From: Ornithoclostridium faecigallinarum
GTDB lineage: Bacteria; Bacillota; Clostridia; Christensenellales; UBA3700
Assembly (NCBI GenBank): GCA_018713665.1
Contig: DVOI01000035.1
Location: 1-29,900 of the forward strand
Length of the DNA: 29,900 bases
Direction of reading: 5' to 3'
Positions 7,438 to 14,540 of the stretch are shown here, piece after piece; the stretch's first letter is position 1, and each line of letters begins with the position of its first letter. Under the pieces are notes generated by a model, which searched no databases, was not told the origin of the DNA, and was given only the letters and a program-made list of their open reading frames with translations. Both the position numbers and the translations under genes were made by a program.

Positions 7438-8282
7438 CCGGCAAGCCCCTTGACGAACTCGACGATGTAGCCGTCCAAGCCGCCCAACAGATATTTGTCC
7501 AAAAGTATCAACGTCGCGAACACGAGCACGATGAGCGTCGCGACCGCGTCCTTGACCCCGAATTTGAGCACCTTCATCTTGGTGCGGTGCTTGGACGCGT
7601 TGTAGCACCTCGCGTCGAGCGCGTCCGCCAGCTCGTCCGCACGCCTGATCGCGCTGACAAAAAGAGGTATCAACACCGGGAGCATCGCCTTGATCTTTTT
7701 GACCAAACCGCCGGTGTCGATCTCGGCTCCCCTCGCCTTTTGCGCCATCATAATCTTGTCCGTTTCGTCCATAAGACCGGGGATAAACCTGAGCGCGATG
7801 CTCATGATGAGCGCGATGTCGTGAACGGGCACCTTGATGTAGGTCAATGGGTGCAAAAGGCTCTCGATCGCGTCCGTCAGTTCGACGGGCGTCGTCGTGA
7901 AGCTGAGCAGCGACGTCCCCATCACCAAAAGGGAGATGCGCAGCGCCATCTTGATCGCAAAATCTATGCCGCCCAAAGTGATCTCGATGATCCACCAATC
8001 GACCAGCACCCTGCCTTCGTGATAGAAGAAGATGTTGATCACCGCAGTGAAAATCATCAACACAAGTATAGCTTTTACGCTTTTGAAAAGCGTCTTGATC
8101 GGAATCTTGGCGACGGCGGTCACCGTGAACAAAAACAGCGCGACGAGCGCATATCCGCAATAGGACGCGACAAAGAAAATGATCACCATGTAGATGAGCA
8201 TGAAGATGATTTTCGCGCGCGGATCGAGGCGGTGGATGACGCTGCCGGTGGGATAGTATTGACCGAAAGACACGTCTCTCAT
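7434..8282 (-). CDS. ecfT: Energy-coupling factor transporter T component EcfT
   Basis: Integral-membrane scaffold that links the EcfA1/EcfA2 ATPases to exchangeable vitamin-binding S components. It has 282 aa with about five to six hydrophobic helices (residues 25-55, 70-85, 103-128, 245-262 and others). The family's coupling segment is present: 'RFIPGLMDETDKIMMAQKARG' with ARG at 183-185, and the second coupling site 'ALDARCY' with Ala-Arg-Cys at 224-226, where Ala-Arg-Gly is usual. The start overlaps the ecfA2 stop by four bases (ATGA) and its stop overlaps truA the same way. No S-component gene occurs in the window, as expected for group II ECF systems that share one module. Confidence 0.95.
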   Translation of the reverse strand: MRDVSFGQYYPTGSVIHRLDPRAKIIFMLIYMVIIFFVASYCGYALVALFLFTVTAVAKIPIKTLFKSVKAILVLMIFTAVINIFFYHEGRVLVDWWIIEITLGGIDFAIKMALRISLLVMGTSLLSFTTTPVELTDAIESLLHPLTYIKVPVHDIALIMSIALRFIPGLMDETDKIMMAQKARGAEIDTGGLVKKIKAMLPVLIPLFVSAIRRADELADALDARCYNASKHRTKMKVLKFGVKDAVATLIVLVFATLILLDKYLLGGLDGYIVEFVKGLAG

Positions 8283-9229
8283 ACTTCCCCTCCTCTGCCG
8301 CCGAACGCCTCCCCGGAGCCGAAGTCGAACTGCGCGGCGCTCAACTTGGAGATGACCGTTTCGTCCATATTATTTTTGTCAAATTTCCGCACGATTGCGC
8401 GCACCAGATCGTCGGCGTTGACTACGTCGCCGAGGTCGATTCCTCTCGCCCTCAGCTTGTCCGCGACGCGCACCGCGCGCGGTATCTCGAGCCCCATCGC
8501 CGCCAGCTCTTCGGAGCGGCGGAACAGCTCGTTCATCGGCAAATCGAATGCGACCTTGCCGTCGTTGAACACGACTATGCGGTTTGCAAAACGCGTGATT
8601 TCGTCGACATCGTGCGAGATGACGATGACTGTCGGCGAACATTCCTTTTTGAGGCGCGTAATCAATTCCAAAATCTGCTCTTTGCCGTACGGATCGAGCC
8701 CTGCGGTCGGCTCGTCGAGCACGAGCACGCGCGGCTGCATCGCGATGATGCCCGCGATCGCAACGCGCCTCTTTTGACCGCCCGACAGCTCGAACGGCGC
8801 CCTGCCGCGGATGTCCTCGAAGTCCAGACCGACAAGGCGTATCGCCCTCTCGACGCGGCGGTCGACCTCCTCTTGCGAAAGCCCGAGATTTTTGGGTCCG
8901 AACGCGACGTCCTTCTCGACCGTGTCCTCGAACAGCTGATATTCGGGATATTGAAAGACCATGCCGACCGTGCCGCGCAATTTGCGCAGATCCTGCTTGT
9001 TCTTTTTGTCGGGAACGAGCTTGATGTCGAACACGTCGATTGAGCCGCTCTGCAACTTGATCAGCCCGTTGAGATGCAAGATGAATGTCGATTTTCCGCT
9101 GCCGGTATGTCCCAAAATGCCGACGAAATCCCCCTCTTCGATCGAGAGGTTTATCCCGTCCAAAGCGCGCTTCGCGAACGGCGTGCCCGGCGAATAGGTG
9201 AATGCGAGATCCTTCACTTCAATGCGCAT
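8279..9229 (-). CDS. ecfA2: ECF transporter ATPase EcfA2
   Basis: Second cytoplasmic ATPase of the ECF vitamin-uptake module, 316 aa. Motifs: Walker A GHTGSGKST 40-48, Q-loop 'MVFQYPEYQLF' with the tyrosines typical of this subunit, signature LSGGQ 148-152, Walker B 'VLVLDEPTAGLD' with E173, and switch 'VISHDVDE'. The C-terminal part (about 240-316) is longer than the minimal domain and ends in a Gly-rich tail. The assignment as EcfA2 rather than EcfA1 rests on the conserved order A1-A2-T. The ATG at 9229 has GGAGG six bases upstream and overlaps the end of ecfA1 by 16 bases. Confidence 0.95.
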   Translation of the reverse strand: MRIEVKDLAFTYSPGTPFAKRALDGINLSIEEGDFVGILGHTGSGKSTFILHLNGLIKLQSGSIDVFDIKLVPDKKNKQDLRKLRGTVGMVFQYPEYQLFEDTVEKDVAFGPKNLGLSQEEVDRRVERAIRLVGLDFEDIRGRAPFELSGGQKRRVAIAGIIAMQPRVLVLDEPTAGLDPYGKEQILELITRLKKECSPTVIVISHDVDEITRFANRIVVFNDGKVAFDLPMNELFRRSEELAAMGLEIPRAVRVADKLRARGIDLGDVVNADDLVRAIVRKFDKNNMDETVISKLSAAQFDFGSGEAFGGRGGEV

Positions 9230-10050
9230 ATCGCCTCCACCAGCTCGTCCTCGTCGACGATGTGCGGATCGATGTCCAATCCCGCCGCGTGCAGCGAGAC
9301 CGCAACGTTGGTGACGTACGGCACGCCCAATTTGATCTGCCTCAAAAGCCCGTATTGCTTGAAAACTTCGCTCGGCTTGCCGTCGGCGACGACCAGCCCG
9401 TCGTTCATCACAATCAGCCTGTCCGCGCCGAGCGCCTCGTCCATATAGTGAGTGATGTGGACGACGGTCATCCCCTCTTCACGATTGAGCTTGCGCGTGA
9501 CAGCCATAACCTCGTCCCTGCCCTTGGGGTCGAGCATTGCGGTCGCCTCGTCGAGCACCATCACGCGCGGCTTGATTGCCAGCACGCCCGCGATTGCGAG
9601 CCTCTGCTTTTGTCCGCCGCTGAGTTTGAACGGCGTGCCGTCGCGGTATTCGCTCATCCCGACCTGTTCGAGCGCCCAATCGACGCGGCGGATTATCTCC
9701 TCTCGCTCGACGCCGAGATTTTCGGGACCGAACGCGATGTCGTCGGCGACGTTGGTCGCAATCATCTGATTGTCGGGGTTTTGGAAGACCATGCCGACGC
9801 GGCTGCGCACGTCGTATATCCTCTTCTCGTCCTTGGTGTTGACGCCGTATACGACTACGTCTCCGTTTGTGGGGACGAACAGCCCGTTGAGCAGACGCGC
9901 AAGCGTGGATTTGCCGCTGCCGTTGTGCCCGACGAGCGCGACAAAGCTCCCCTCCTCGATGGAGAGGGTCACGCCCTTGACCGCCTCTTGTCCGCTCTCT
10001 TCCGAGCCGGGATAGGCGTAGTGCACGTCTTTTAGCTCTATCGCGTTCAT
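9214..10050 (-). CDS. ecfA1: ECF transporter ATPase EcfA1
   Basis: First gene of the ecf-truA operon, 278 aa; one of two ATPases that drive ECF-type vitamin and micronutrient uptake. Motifs: Walker A GHNGSGKST 41-49, Q-loop 'MVFQNPDNQM', signature LSGGQ 143-147, Walker B 'VMVLDEATAMLD' with E168, and switch H201 in 'VVHITHYMDE'. The ATG at 10050 is preferred to an in-frame ATG at 10074: GGAGG lies five bases before the former, and the latter would coincide with the -10 box of the operon promoter. It is divergent from the PFOR gene across a 191-bp control region. Confidence 0.95.
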   Translation of the reverse strand: MNAIELKDVHYAYPGSEESGQEAVKGVTLSIEEGSFVALVGHNGSGKSTLARLLNGLFVPTNGDVVVYGVNTKDEKRIYDVRSRVGMVFQNPDNQMIATNVADDIAFGPENLGVEREEIIRRVDWALEQVGMSEYRDGTPFKLSGGQKQRLAIAGVLAIKPRVMVLDEATAMLDPKGRDEVMAVTRKLNREEGMTVVHITHYMDEALGADRLIVMNDGLVVADGKPSEVFKQYGLLRQIKLGVPYVTNVAVSLHAAGLDIDPHIVDEDELVEAICALK

Positions 10051-10073
10051 ACGACCTCCGCAAAACTTTTTCA

Positions 10074-10102
10074 ATTATACCACACACGCGCGGATAGCGC
10101 AA
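10074..10102 (-). promoter_or_regulatory. Promoter of the ecfA1-ecfA2-ecfT-truA operon
   Basis: Minus strand TTGCGC (10102-10097), 17-base spacer, TATAAT (10079-10074), with an extended -10 element TGG directly before TATAAT. Predicted transcripts would start about 17 bases upstream of the ecfA1 ATG. Confidence 0.75.
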
Positions 10103-10115
10103 CAAAACGCGCGCG

Positions 10116-10142
10116 TGCAATTTTTCCGCATGCGAAATTGCA
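10116..10142. promoter_or_regulatory. Inverted repeat between the divergent ecfA1 and PFOR promoters
   Basis: TGCAATTT (10116-10123) and AAATTGCA (10135-10142) are perfect 8-bp inverted arms 11 bases apart; the gap contains a smaller palindrome CGCATGCG (10127-10134). It lies upstream of both -35 boxes, a typical place for a shared regulator site. No binding protein is identified. Confidence 0.5.
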
Positions 10143-10161
10143 TATATTAGGTCGAAATTTA

Positions 10162-10190
10162 TTGACTATCACGCGCGCAGGCGATATAAT
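10162..10190 (+). promoter_or_regulatory. Sigma-A promoter of the PFOR gene
   Basis: TTGACT (10162-10167), 17-base spacer, TATAAT (10185-10190). Transcription should start near 10197, leaving a leader of about 45 nt. This near-consensus form suits a highly expressed central metabolic gene. Confidence 0.92.
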
Positions 10191-10204
10191 ATCGTTGAGA
10201 TTGA

Positions 10205-10219
10205 GGACACGACGTGTCC
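10205..10219. promoter_or_regulatory. 15-bp perfect palindrome in the PFOR leader (operator or hairpin candidate)
   Basis: GGACACG-A-CGTGTCC is a perfect palindrome starting about eight bases after the predicted transcription start. As DNA it could bind a dimeric regulator; as RNA it could fold into a 6-bp stem with a 3-base loop. It does not match the Rex consensus (TTGTGA...TCACAA). Confidence 0.5.
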
Positions 10220-10241
10220 AAACTGTTATCGGAGGTTACAA

Positions 10242-13200
10242 ATGGGCAAAAAAATGACTATCGACGGCAATACCGCCGCGGCTCACGTAGCGTACGCGCT
10301 CAGCGAAGTCGCAGCGATATATCCCATCACGCCGTCCTCGCCTATGGCGGAAAACGCCGACGAATGGGCGAACGCGGGTACCAAGAACATCTTCGGTCAA
10401 ACCCTCAAAATCGCTGAAATGCAGTCCGAAGCCGGCGCCGCCGGCGCGGTGCACGGCTCGCTGAGCGCAGGCGCTCTGACGACCACCTTCACCGCAAGCC
10501 AAGGTCTGCTTTTGATGATTCCCAATATGTACAAGATTGCGGGCGAACTCACCCCTGCGGTGTTCCACGTCAGCGCACGTGCGCTCGCATACCACGCGCT
10601 CAACATCTTCGGCGACCACAGCGACGTCATGGCTTGCCGCCAGACGGGCTTTGCGATGCTGTGCTCCAACTCCGTCCAGGAGGTCATGGACCTCGCACTC
10701 GTCGCCCATCTCGCGACGCTCAAGTCAAGGGTCCCCTTCCTGCACTTCTTCGACGGCTTCCGCACCTCGCACGAGGTCTCCAAGGTGGAGATGATCGACT
10801 ATGCCGACATCAAGAAGGTGGTCGACGAAAAGTACATGCCCTACATCAAGGAATTCAAGGCGCGCGCTCTCAACCCCGAGCATCCCACCCAGAGAGGCAC
10901 CGCGCAAAACCCCGACATCTACTTCCAGGGAAGAGAGGCGGGCAACAAGTATTACGACGCCGTCCCCGCGATCGTCGAAGAGGCGATGGACGACGTGTTC
11001 AAAATCACCGGCAGACGCTACTCGCTGTATGAATACTACGGCGCGAAGGACGCCAAAGAGGTCATCGTTTTGATGGGCAGCGGCGCGGAGACGGTCGAAG
11101 AGACGGTCGACTATCTCAACGCGAACGGCGGCAAGACCGGCGTGCTCAAAGTCAGACTCTATCGTCCGTTCGACATCGCGAAGTTTGCGGCTGCGATCCC
11201 CTCGAGCGTCAAAAAGATCACCGTGCTCGACCGCGTCAAAGAGAGCGGCAGCGCGGGCGAACCTCTCTATCTCGACGTCGTCGCCGCCCTCAACGAGGCG
11301 GGCCGCAAAATCGACGTCGTCTGCGGCAGATACGGGCTCGGCAGCAAGGAGTTCAACCCCTCGATGGTCAACGCCGTGTTCGAGAACATGAACGCCAAAA
11401 AGCCGATGAGCCACTTCTCCGTCGGCATCAACGACGACGTGACCGGGCGCTCGCTGCCCGTCACCGAGAAGATCGACGCGGCTCCCGCCGGCGCGATCAG
11501 CTGCAAGTTCTACGGTCTCGGCTCGGACGGCACCGTCGGCAGCAACAAGAACTCGATCAAGATCATCGGCAACTACACCGAAAAGTATGCCCAGGCTTAC
11601 TTCGCCTACGACTCCAAAAAGTCGGGCGGCATCACCGTCTCCCACCTGAGATTCGGCGACAAGCCCATCAAGAGCGCATACCTAATCGACCAGGCGGACT
11701 TCGTCGCCTGCCACAACCCGTCCTATGTCGTCAAGTACGACATGATCAGCGACCTCAAGGACGGCGGCGTCTTCCTGCTCAACAGCCCGTGGACGCTCGA
11801 AGAGATGGACGAAAAACTCCCCGCCTCGATGAAGAACGCGATCGCCAAAAAGCACATCAAGTTCTACAACGTCGACGCGATCAAGGTCGTCGAAGAGATC
11901 GGCCTCGGCAACCGCATTTCCACCGCGATGCAGGCTTGCTTCTTCAAGCTCGCGGGCGTCATCCCCTATGCGGACGCCGAAAAGCACATGAAGGAGTTCG
12001 TCGTCAAGTCCTTCTCCAAGAAGGGCGAGAAGGTCGTCAACATGAACTTCGCGGCGATCGACCACGCGGTCGACAACATCGTCGAGGTCAAGTACGACGC
12101 CGACAAGTGGAGCAAGACCACCGAGGGCGCCGTCGCAGTGCCGACCACCGATGACAAATACTTCACCGACTTCATCGCTCCCATCCTCGCGCAGGAGGGC
12201 GACAAGCTGCCCGTCTCCGCGATCGAAGCGGACGGCTGCGTCCCGACCGGCACGACCAAGTACGAAAAGCGCGGCATCGCGGTGTTCGTACCCGCTTGGG
12301 ACAGCTCCAAGTGCATCCAATGCAACCAATGCGCGTTCGTCTGCCCGCACGCGGCGATCCGTCCGACCGTCCAAAAGCCCGAAGTGCTCGAGGGCGCGCC
12401 CGCGACGTTCGCCACCGTCGACAGCAAGGCGGCGAAGGGCTACAAGTACCGCATGCAGGTCAGCGCGCTCGACTGCACCGGCTGCGGCAGCTGCGCCAAC
12501 ATCTGCCCCGCCAAGGAGAAGGCTTTGACGATGATCCCGCTCGACACCGCTCTCGCTAACGGCGAGGCTGTCAATTGGGACTATGCGGACAAGCTGCCCG
12601 ATTCCGACGCCCCCGTCAAGCGCGACACCGTGCTCGGCTCCCAGCTCAACAGACCGCTGTTCGAGTTCTCGGGCGCATGCGCCGGCTGCGGCGAGACGCC
12701 GTACGTCAAGGTCGTCACACAGATGTTCGGCGACAGAATGGTCGTCGCCAACGCGACCGGCTGCTCGTCCATCTACGGCGGTTCCGCCCCGACCTGCCCC
12801 TACACCAAAAACGCGAAGGGCCACGGTCCCGCGTGGGCAAACAGCCTGTTCGAGGACAACGCCGAGTTCGGCTACGGCATCAACCTCGCCTACCAGGCGC
12901 GCCGCGCCGCTCTCAAGGACAAGGTCGCAGCTCTCGCCGAGGCTTGGGCGGACTACGCCGAGGGCAAGAAGGCTTGCGAAGATTGGATCGCGACGATGGA
13001 CGACGCGGCAAGCGTCGAGACCAGCGCCGCTCTGCTCGCCTGCCTGACCTCCTGCGACAAGTGCGGCTGCGCATCCGACGCCCTCGTCAAGGAGATCCTC
13101 GAAGACAAAGACTGCCTCGTCAAGAAGTCCATCTGGATGTTCGGCGGCGACGGCTGGGCATACGACATCGGCTACGGCGGTCTCGACCACGTCCTCGCGA

Positions 13201-13775
13201 TGGGTCAGGACGTCAACGTCCTCGTGCTGGACACCGAAGTCTACTCCAACACCGGCGGTCAGGCAAGCAAGTCCTCCCCGACCGGCGCGGTCGCCAAGTT
13301 CGCCGCAGGCGGCAAGGTCACCAAGAAGAAGGACCTCGGCAAGATGGCTATGGATTACGGCTACGTCTATGTCGCTCAGGTCTCGATGGGCGCCAATATG
13401 AACCAGTTCCTCAAAGCGATCAAAGAGGCTGAGGCATATCACGGTCCGTCGCTGATCATCGCGTACGCTCCGTGCATCAACCACGGCATCAATATGAGCA
13501 ACAGCCAGATCGAGATGAAGAAGGCGGTCGAGGCGGGCTATTGGCAGCTGTACAGGTTCAACCCCGAGCTCAAGGCGCAGGGCAAGAATCCGTTTACGCT
13601 GGACAGCAAGGCTCCGACCGGCAGCTACCGCGACTTCCTCATGGGCGAGAACAGATACGCCCAGCTCGCGAAGGCGAAGCCGCAAGTCGCCGAAAAGCTG
13701 TTCGAACTCAACGAAGAGCAAGCCAAGGAGAGATTCGAGACCTATCAAAATCTCGCCGACAGCGACAAGAAGTAA
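10242..13775 (+). CDS. nifJ: Pyruvate:ferredoxin (flavodoxin) oxidoreductase, single-chain
   Basis: Cytoplasmic enzyme that oxidatively decarboxylates pyruvate to acetyl-CoA and CO2 and reduces ferredoxin; the main pyruvate-splitting step of anaerobic fermenters. It has 1177 aa, the normal length for the fused homodimeric form. The N-terminal domain opens with 'MTIDGNTAAAHVAYALSEVAAIYPITPSSPMAE'. Two ferredoxin-type 4Fe-4S motifs are C691/C694/C697/C701 and C745/C748/C751/C755. A further cluster ligand pair is in 'ACAGCGETPY' (C813, C816). The thiamine-diphosphate motif starts at GDG 969-971 and runs through 'SNTGGQASKS'. GGAGG is six bases before the ATG. It stands alone between its own promoter and a strong terminator. 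Codon use is strongly biased to C-ending codons, suggesting high expression. Confidence 0.98.
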   Translation: MGKKMTIDGNTAAAHVAYALSEVAAIYPITPSSPMAENADEWANAGTKNIFGQTLKIAEMQSEAGAAGAVHGSLSAGALTTTFTASQGLLLMIPNMYKIAGELTPAVFHVSARALAYHALNIFGDHSDVMACRQTGFAMLCSNSVQEVMDLALVAHLATLKSRVPFLHFFDGFRTSHEVSKVEMIDYADIKKVVDEKYMPYIKEFKARALNPEHPTQRGTAQNPDIYFQGREAGNKYYDAVPAIVEEAMDDVFKITGRRYSLYEYYGAKDAKEVIVLMGSGAETVEETVDYLNANGGKTGVLKVRLYRPFDIAKFAAAIPSSVKKITVLDRVKESGSAGEPLYLDVVAALNEAGRKIDVVCGRYGLGSKEFNPSMVNAVFENMNAKKPMSHFSVGINDDVTGRSLPVTEKIDAAPAGAISCKFYGLGSDGTVGSNKNSIKIIGNYTEKYAQAYFAYDSKKSGGITVSHLRFGDKPIKSAYLIDQADFVACHNPSYVVKYDMISDLKDGGVFLLNSPWTLEEMDEKLPASMKNAIAKKHIKFYNVDAIKVVEEIGLGNRISTAMQACFFKLAGVIPYADAEKHMKEFVVKSFSKKGEKVVNMNFAAIDHAVDNIVEVKYDADKWSKTTEGAVAVPTTDDKYFTDFIAPILAQEGDKLPVSAIEADGCVPTGTTKYEKRGIAVFVPAWDSSKCIQCNQCAFVCPHAAIRPTVQKPEVLEGAPATFATVDSKAAKGYKYRMQVSALDCTGCGSCANICPAKEKALTMIPLDTALANGEAVNWDYADKLPDSDAPVKRDTVLGSQLNRPLFEFSGACAGCGETPYVKVVTQMFGDRMVVANATGCSSIYGGSAPTCPYTKNAKGHGPAWANSLFEDNAEFGYGINLAYQARRAALKDKVAALAEAWADYAEGKKACEDWIATMDDAASVETSAALLACLTSCDKCGCASDALVKEILEDKDCLVKKSIWMFGGDGWAYDIGYGGLDHVLAMGQDVNVLVLDTEVYSNTGGQASKSSPTGAVAKFAAGGKVTKKKDLGKMAMDYGYVYVAQVSMGANMNQFLKAIKEAEAYHGPSLIIAYAPCINHGINMSNSQIEMKKAVEAGYWQLYRFNPELKAQGKNPFTLDSKAPTGSYRDFLMGENRYAQLAKAKPQVAEKLFELNEEQAKERFETYQNLADSDKK

Positions 13776-13787
13776 TCAACGATAACA

Positions 13788-13821
13788 AAAAGACGGACTC
13801 GCGAAAGCGGGTCCGTCTTTT
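13788..13821 (+). terminator. Intrinsic terminator of the PFOR gene
   Basis: Fifteen-base-pair stem (13788-13802 with 13807-13821, one G-T pair) capped by a GAAA tetraloop and ending in four T residues; begins 13 bases after the stop codon. The A-rich left arm makes it potentially bidirectional. Confidence 0.93.
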
Positions 13822-14013
13822 GAAGTGAAATGTTGCCCTTGGCAACGTTGAGGAAGCGCGCAATCTTGGCGCGTTTTTCTATTGAGCGTTCGAACCTGCA
13901 GGACTGAACTTTGATTGCGCCGATTTCAAGAGTGAATTTCAAGGAGACGCCGCCGCACTCATCGATTTTTGAATACATGTCCGCAAAAATGCCATTCTCC
14001 ACTTATTTTTTGA
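13822..14013. other. Intergenic stretch without a supported gene
   Basis: The 323-bp gap between PFOR and the MarR gene holds the PFOR terminator, the marR promoter and this stretch. It contains a small hairpin TTGCC-CTT-GGCAA near 13835 and a T-run after a GCGCG stem near 13875. The minus strand is open for 85 codons (14002-13745), but that frame runs back through the PFOR terminator into the end of the PFOR gene and its ATG has no good ribosome-binding site. It may be a remnant or a dispersed intergenic element; no second copy is in the window. Confidence 0.4.
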
Positions 14014-14042
14014 TTGACTTTTGTACGAATCCGTACTATAAT
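14014..14042 (+). promoter_or_regulatory. Sigma-A promoter of the marR-MATE operon
   Basis: TTGACT (14014-14019), 17-base spacer, TATAAT (14037-14042). Almost the whole spacer is filled by the first of two identical operators. Confidence 0.93.
14023..14036. promoter_or_regulatory. Operator 1, probable MarR autoregulatory site
   Basis: Inverted repeat GTACG-AATC-CGTAC lying between the -35 and -10 boxes. The flanks TT before and TA after are close to those of the second copy. Binding here would block RNA polymerase. Confidence 0.75.
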
Positions 14043-14055
14043 ATCGATTGAGATT

Positions 14056-14069
14056 GTACGAATCCGTAC
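14056..14069. promoter_or_regulatory. Operator 2, identical to operator 1
   Basis: Second GTACG-AATC-CGTAC, exactly 33 bp after the first (about three helical turns), downstream of the predicted transcription start. A 16-base block (TTGTACGAATCCGTAC) is identical in both copies. The pair suggests cooperative repression by the MarR protein encoded next. Confidence 0.75.
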
Positions 14070-14098
14070 GATAGCAAAAACCGAAACGGGTGAATATC

Positions 14099-14539
14099 AT
14101 GGATATGGACGAAAAAGTCGCTTTGATTATGCGGCTGGACACCGCAATCAACAAGCTCGACGGCGCGTACTATCTTTGGGCGCGCAGACATTTGCTCAAA
14201 GAAAACACACTGTCCGTGCTCTATGCTCTCGACGACGGCAAGCCGCATACGCAGGCGCAGATTGCACGCGATTGGCTGATACCTCGCAGCACGGTCAACA
14301 CTGTCGTCAAAGAACTTGTCGCGCTCGGCTATGCGCGTCTGACAAAGCTCAACGACAAAGAAAAATGGGTGGAGCTGACCGCCGAAGGCGAAGTCTATGC
14401 CAAAGCGGCGCTCAAAGAGCTGTACGACGCAGAGATTGCCGCGATAGACAAGACCATCGAGGTGTTTTCACCGGCATTCGTCGACGCGCTCGAAAAGTAC
14501 ACCGACACGCTCTGTCTTGGATTGAACATCAAAAAGTAA
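14099..14539 (+). CDS. MarR family transcriptional regulator
   Basis: Winged-helix DNA-binding regulator, probably a homodimeric repressor of itself and the adjacent MATE pump. It has 146 aa from the ATG at 14099 (GGGTG seven bases upstream); an in-frame GTG at 14090 is also possible. The recognition-helix region 'TQAQIARDWLIPRSTVNTVVKELVALGYARL' followed by the wing 'NDKEKWVELTAEG' is characteristic. An N-terminal helix and two C-terminal helices would form the dimer interface. The promoter upstream holds two identical palindromes, a classic autoregulated marR arrangement. The MATE gene starts one base after the stop. The inducing ligand is unknown. Confidence 0.93.
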   Translation: MDMDEKVALIMRLDTAINKLDGAYYLWARRHLLKENTLSVLYALDDGKPHTQAQIARDWLIPRSTVNTVVKELVALGYARLTKLNDKEKWVELTAEGEVYAKAALKELYDAEIAAIDKTIEVFSPAFVDALEKYTDTLCLGLNIKK

Positions 14540-14540
14540 T

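Noticed and set aside
9990..10250. Possible vitamin riboswitch upstream of the ecf operon
   Set aside because: The predicted leader of ecfA1 is only about 17 nt, too short for a riboswitch; no conserved riboswitch core is visible.
11682..13748. 688-codon minus-strand open frame inside the PFOR gene
   Set aside because: Composition (Val/Leu/Asp/Arg-rich, no domain) is that of a shadow of a strongly biased GC-rich gene; no promoter or ribosome-binding site.
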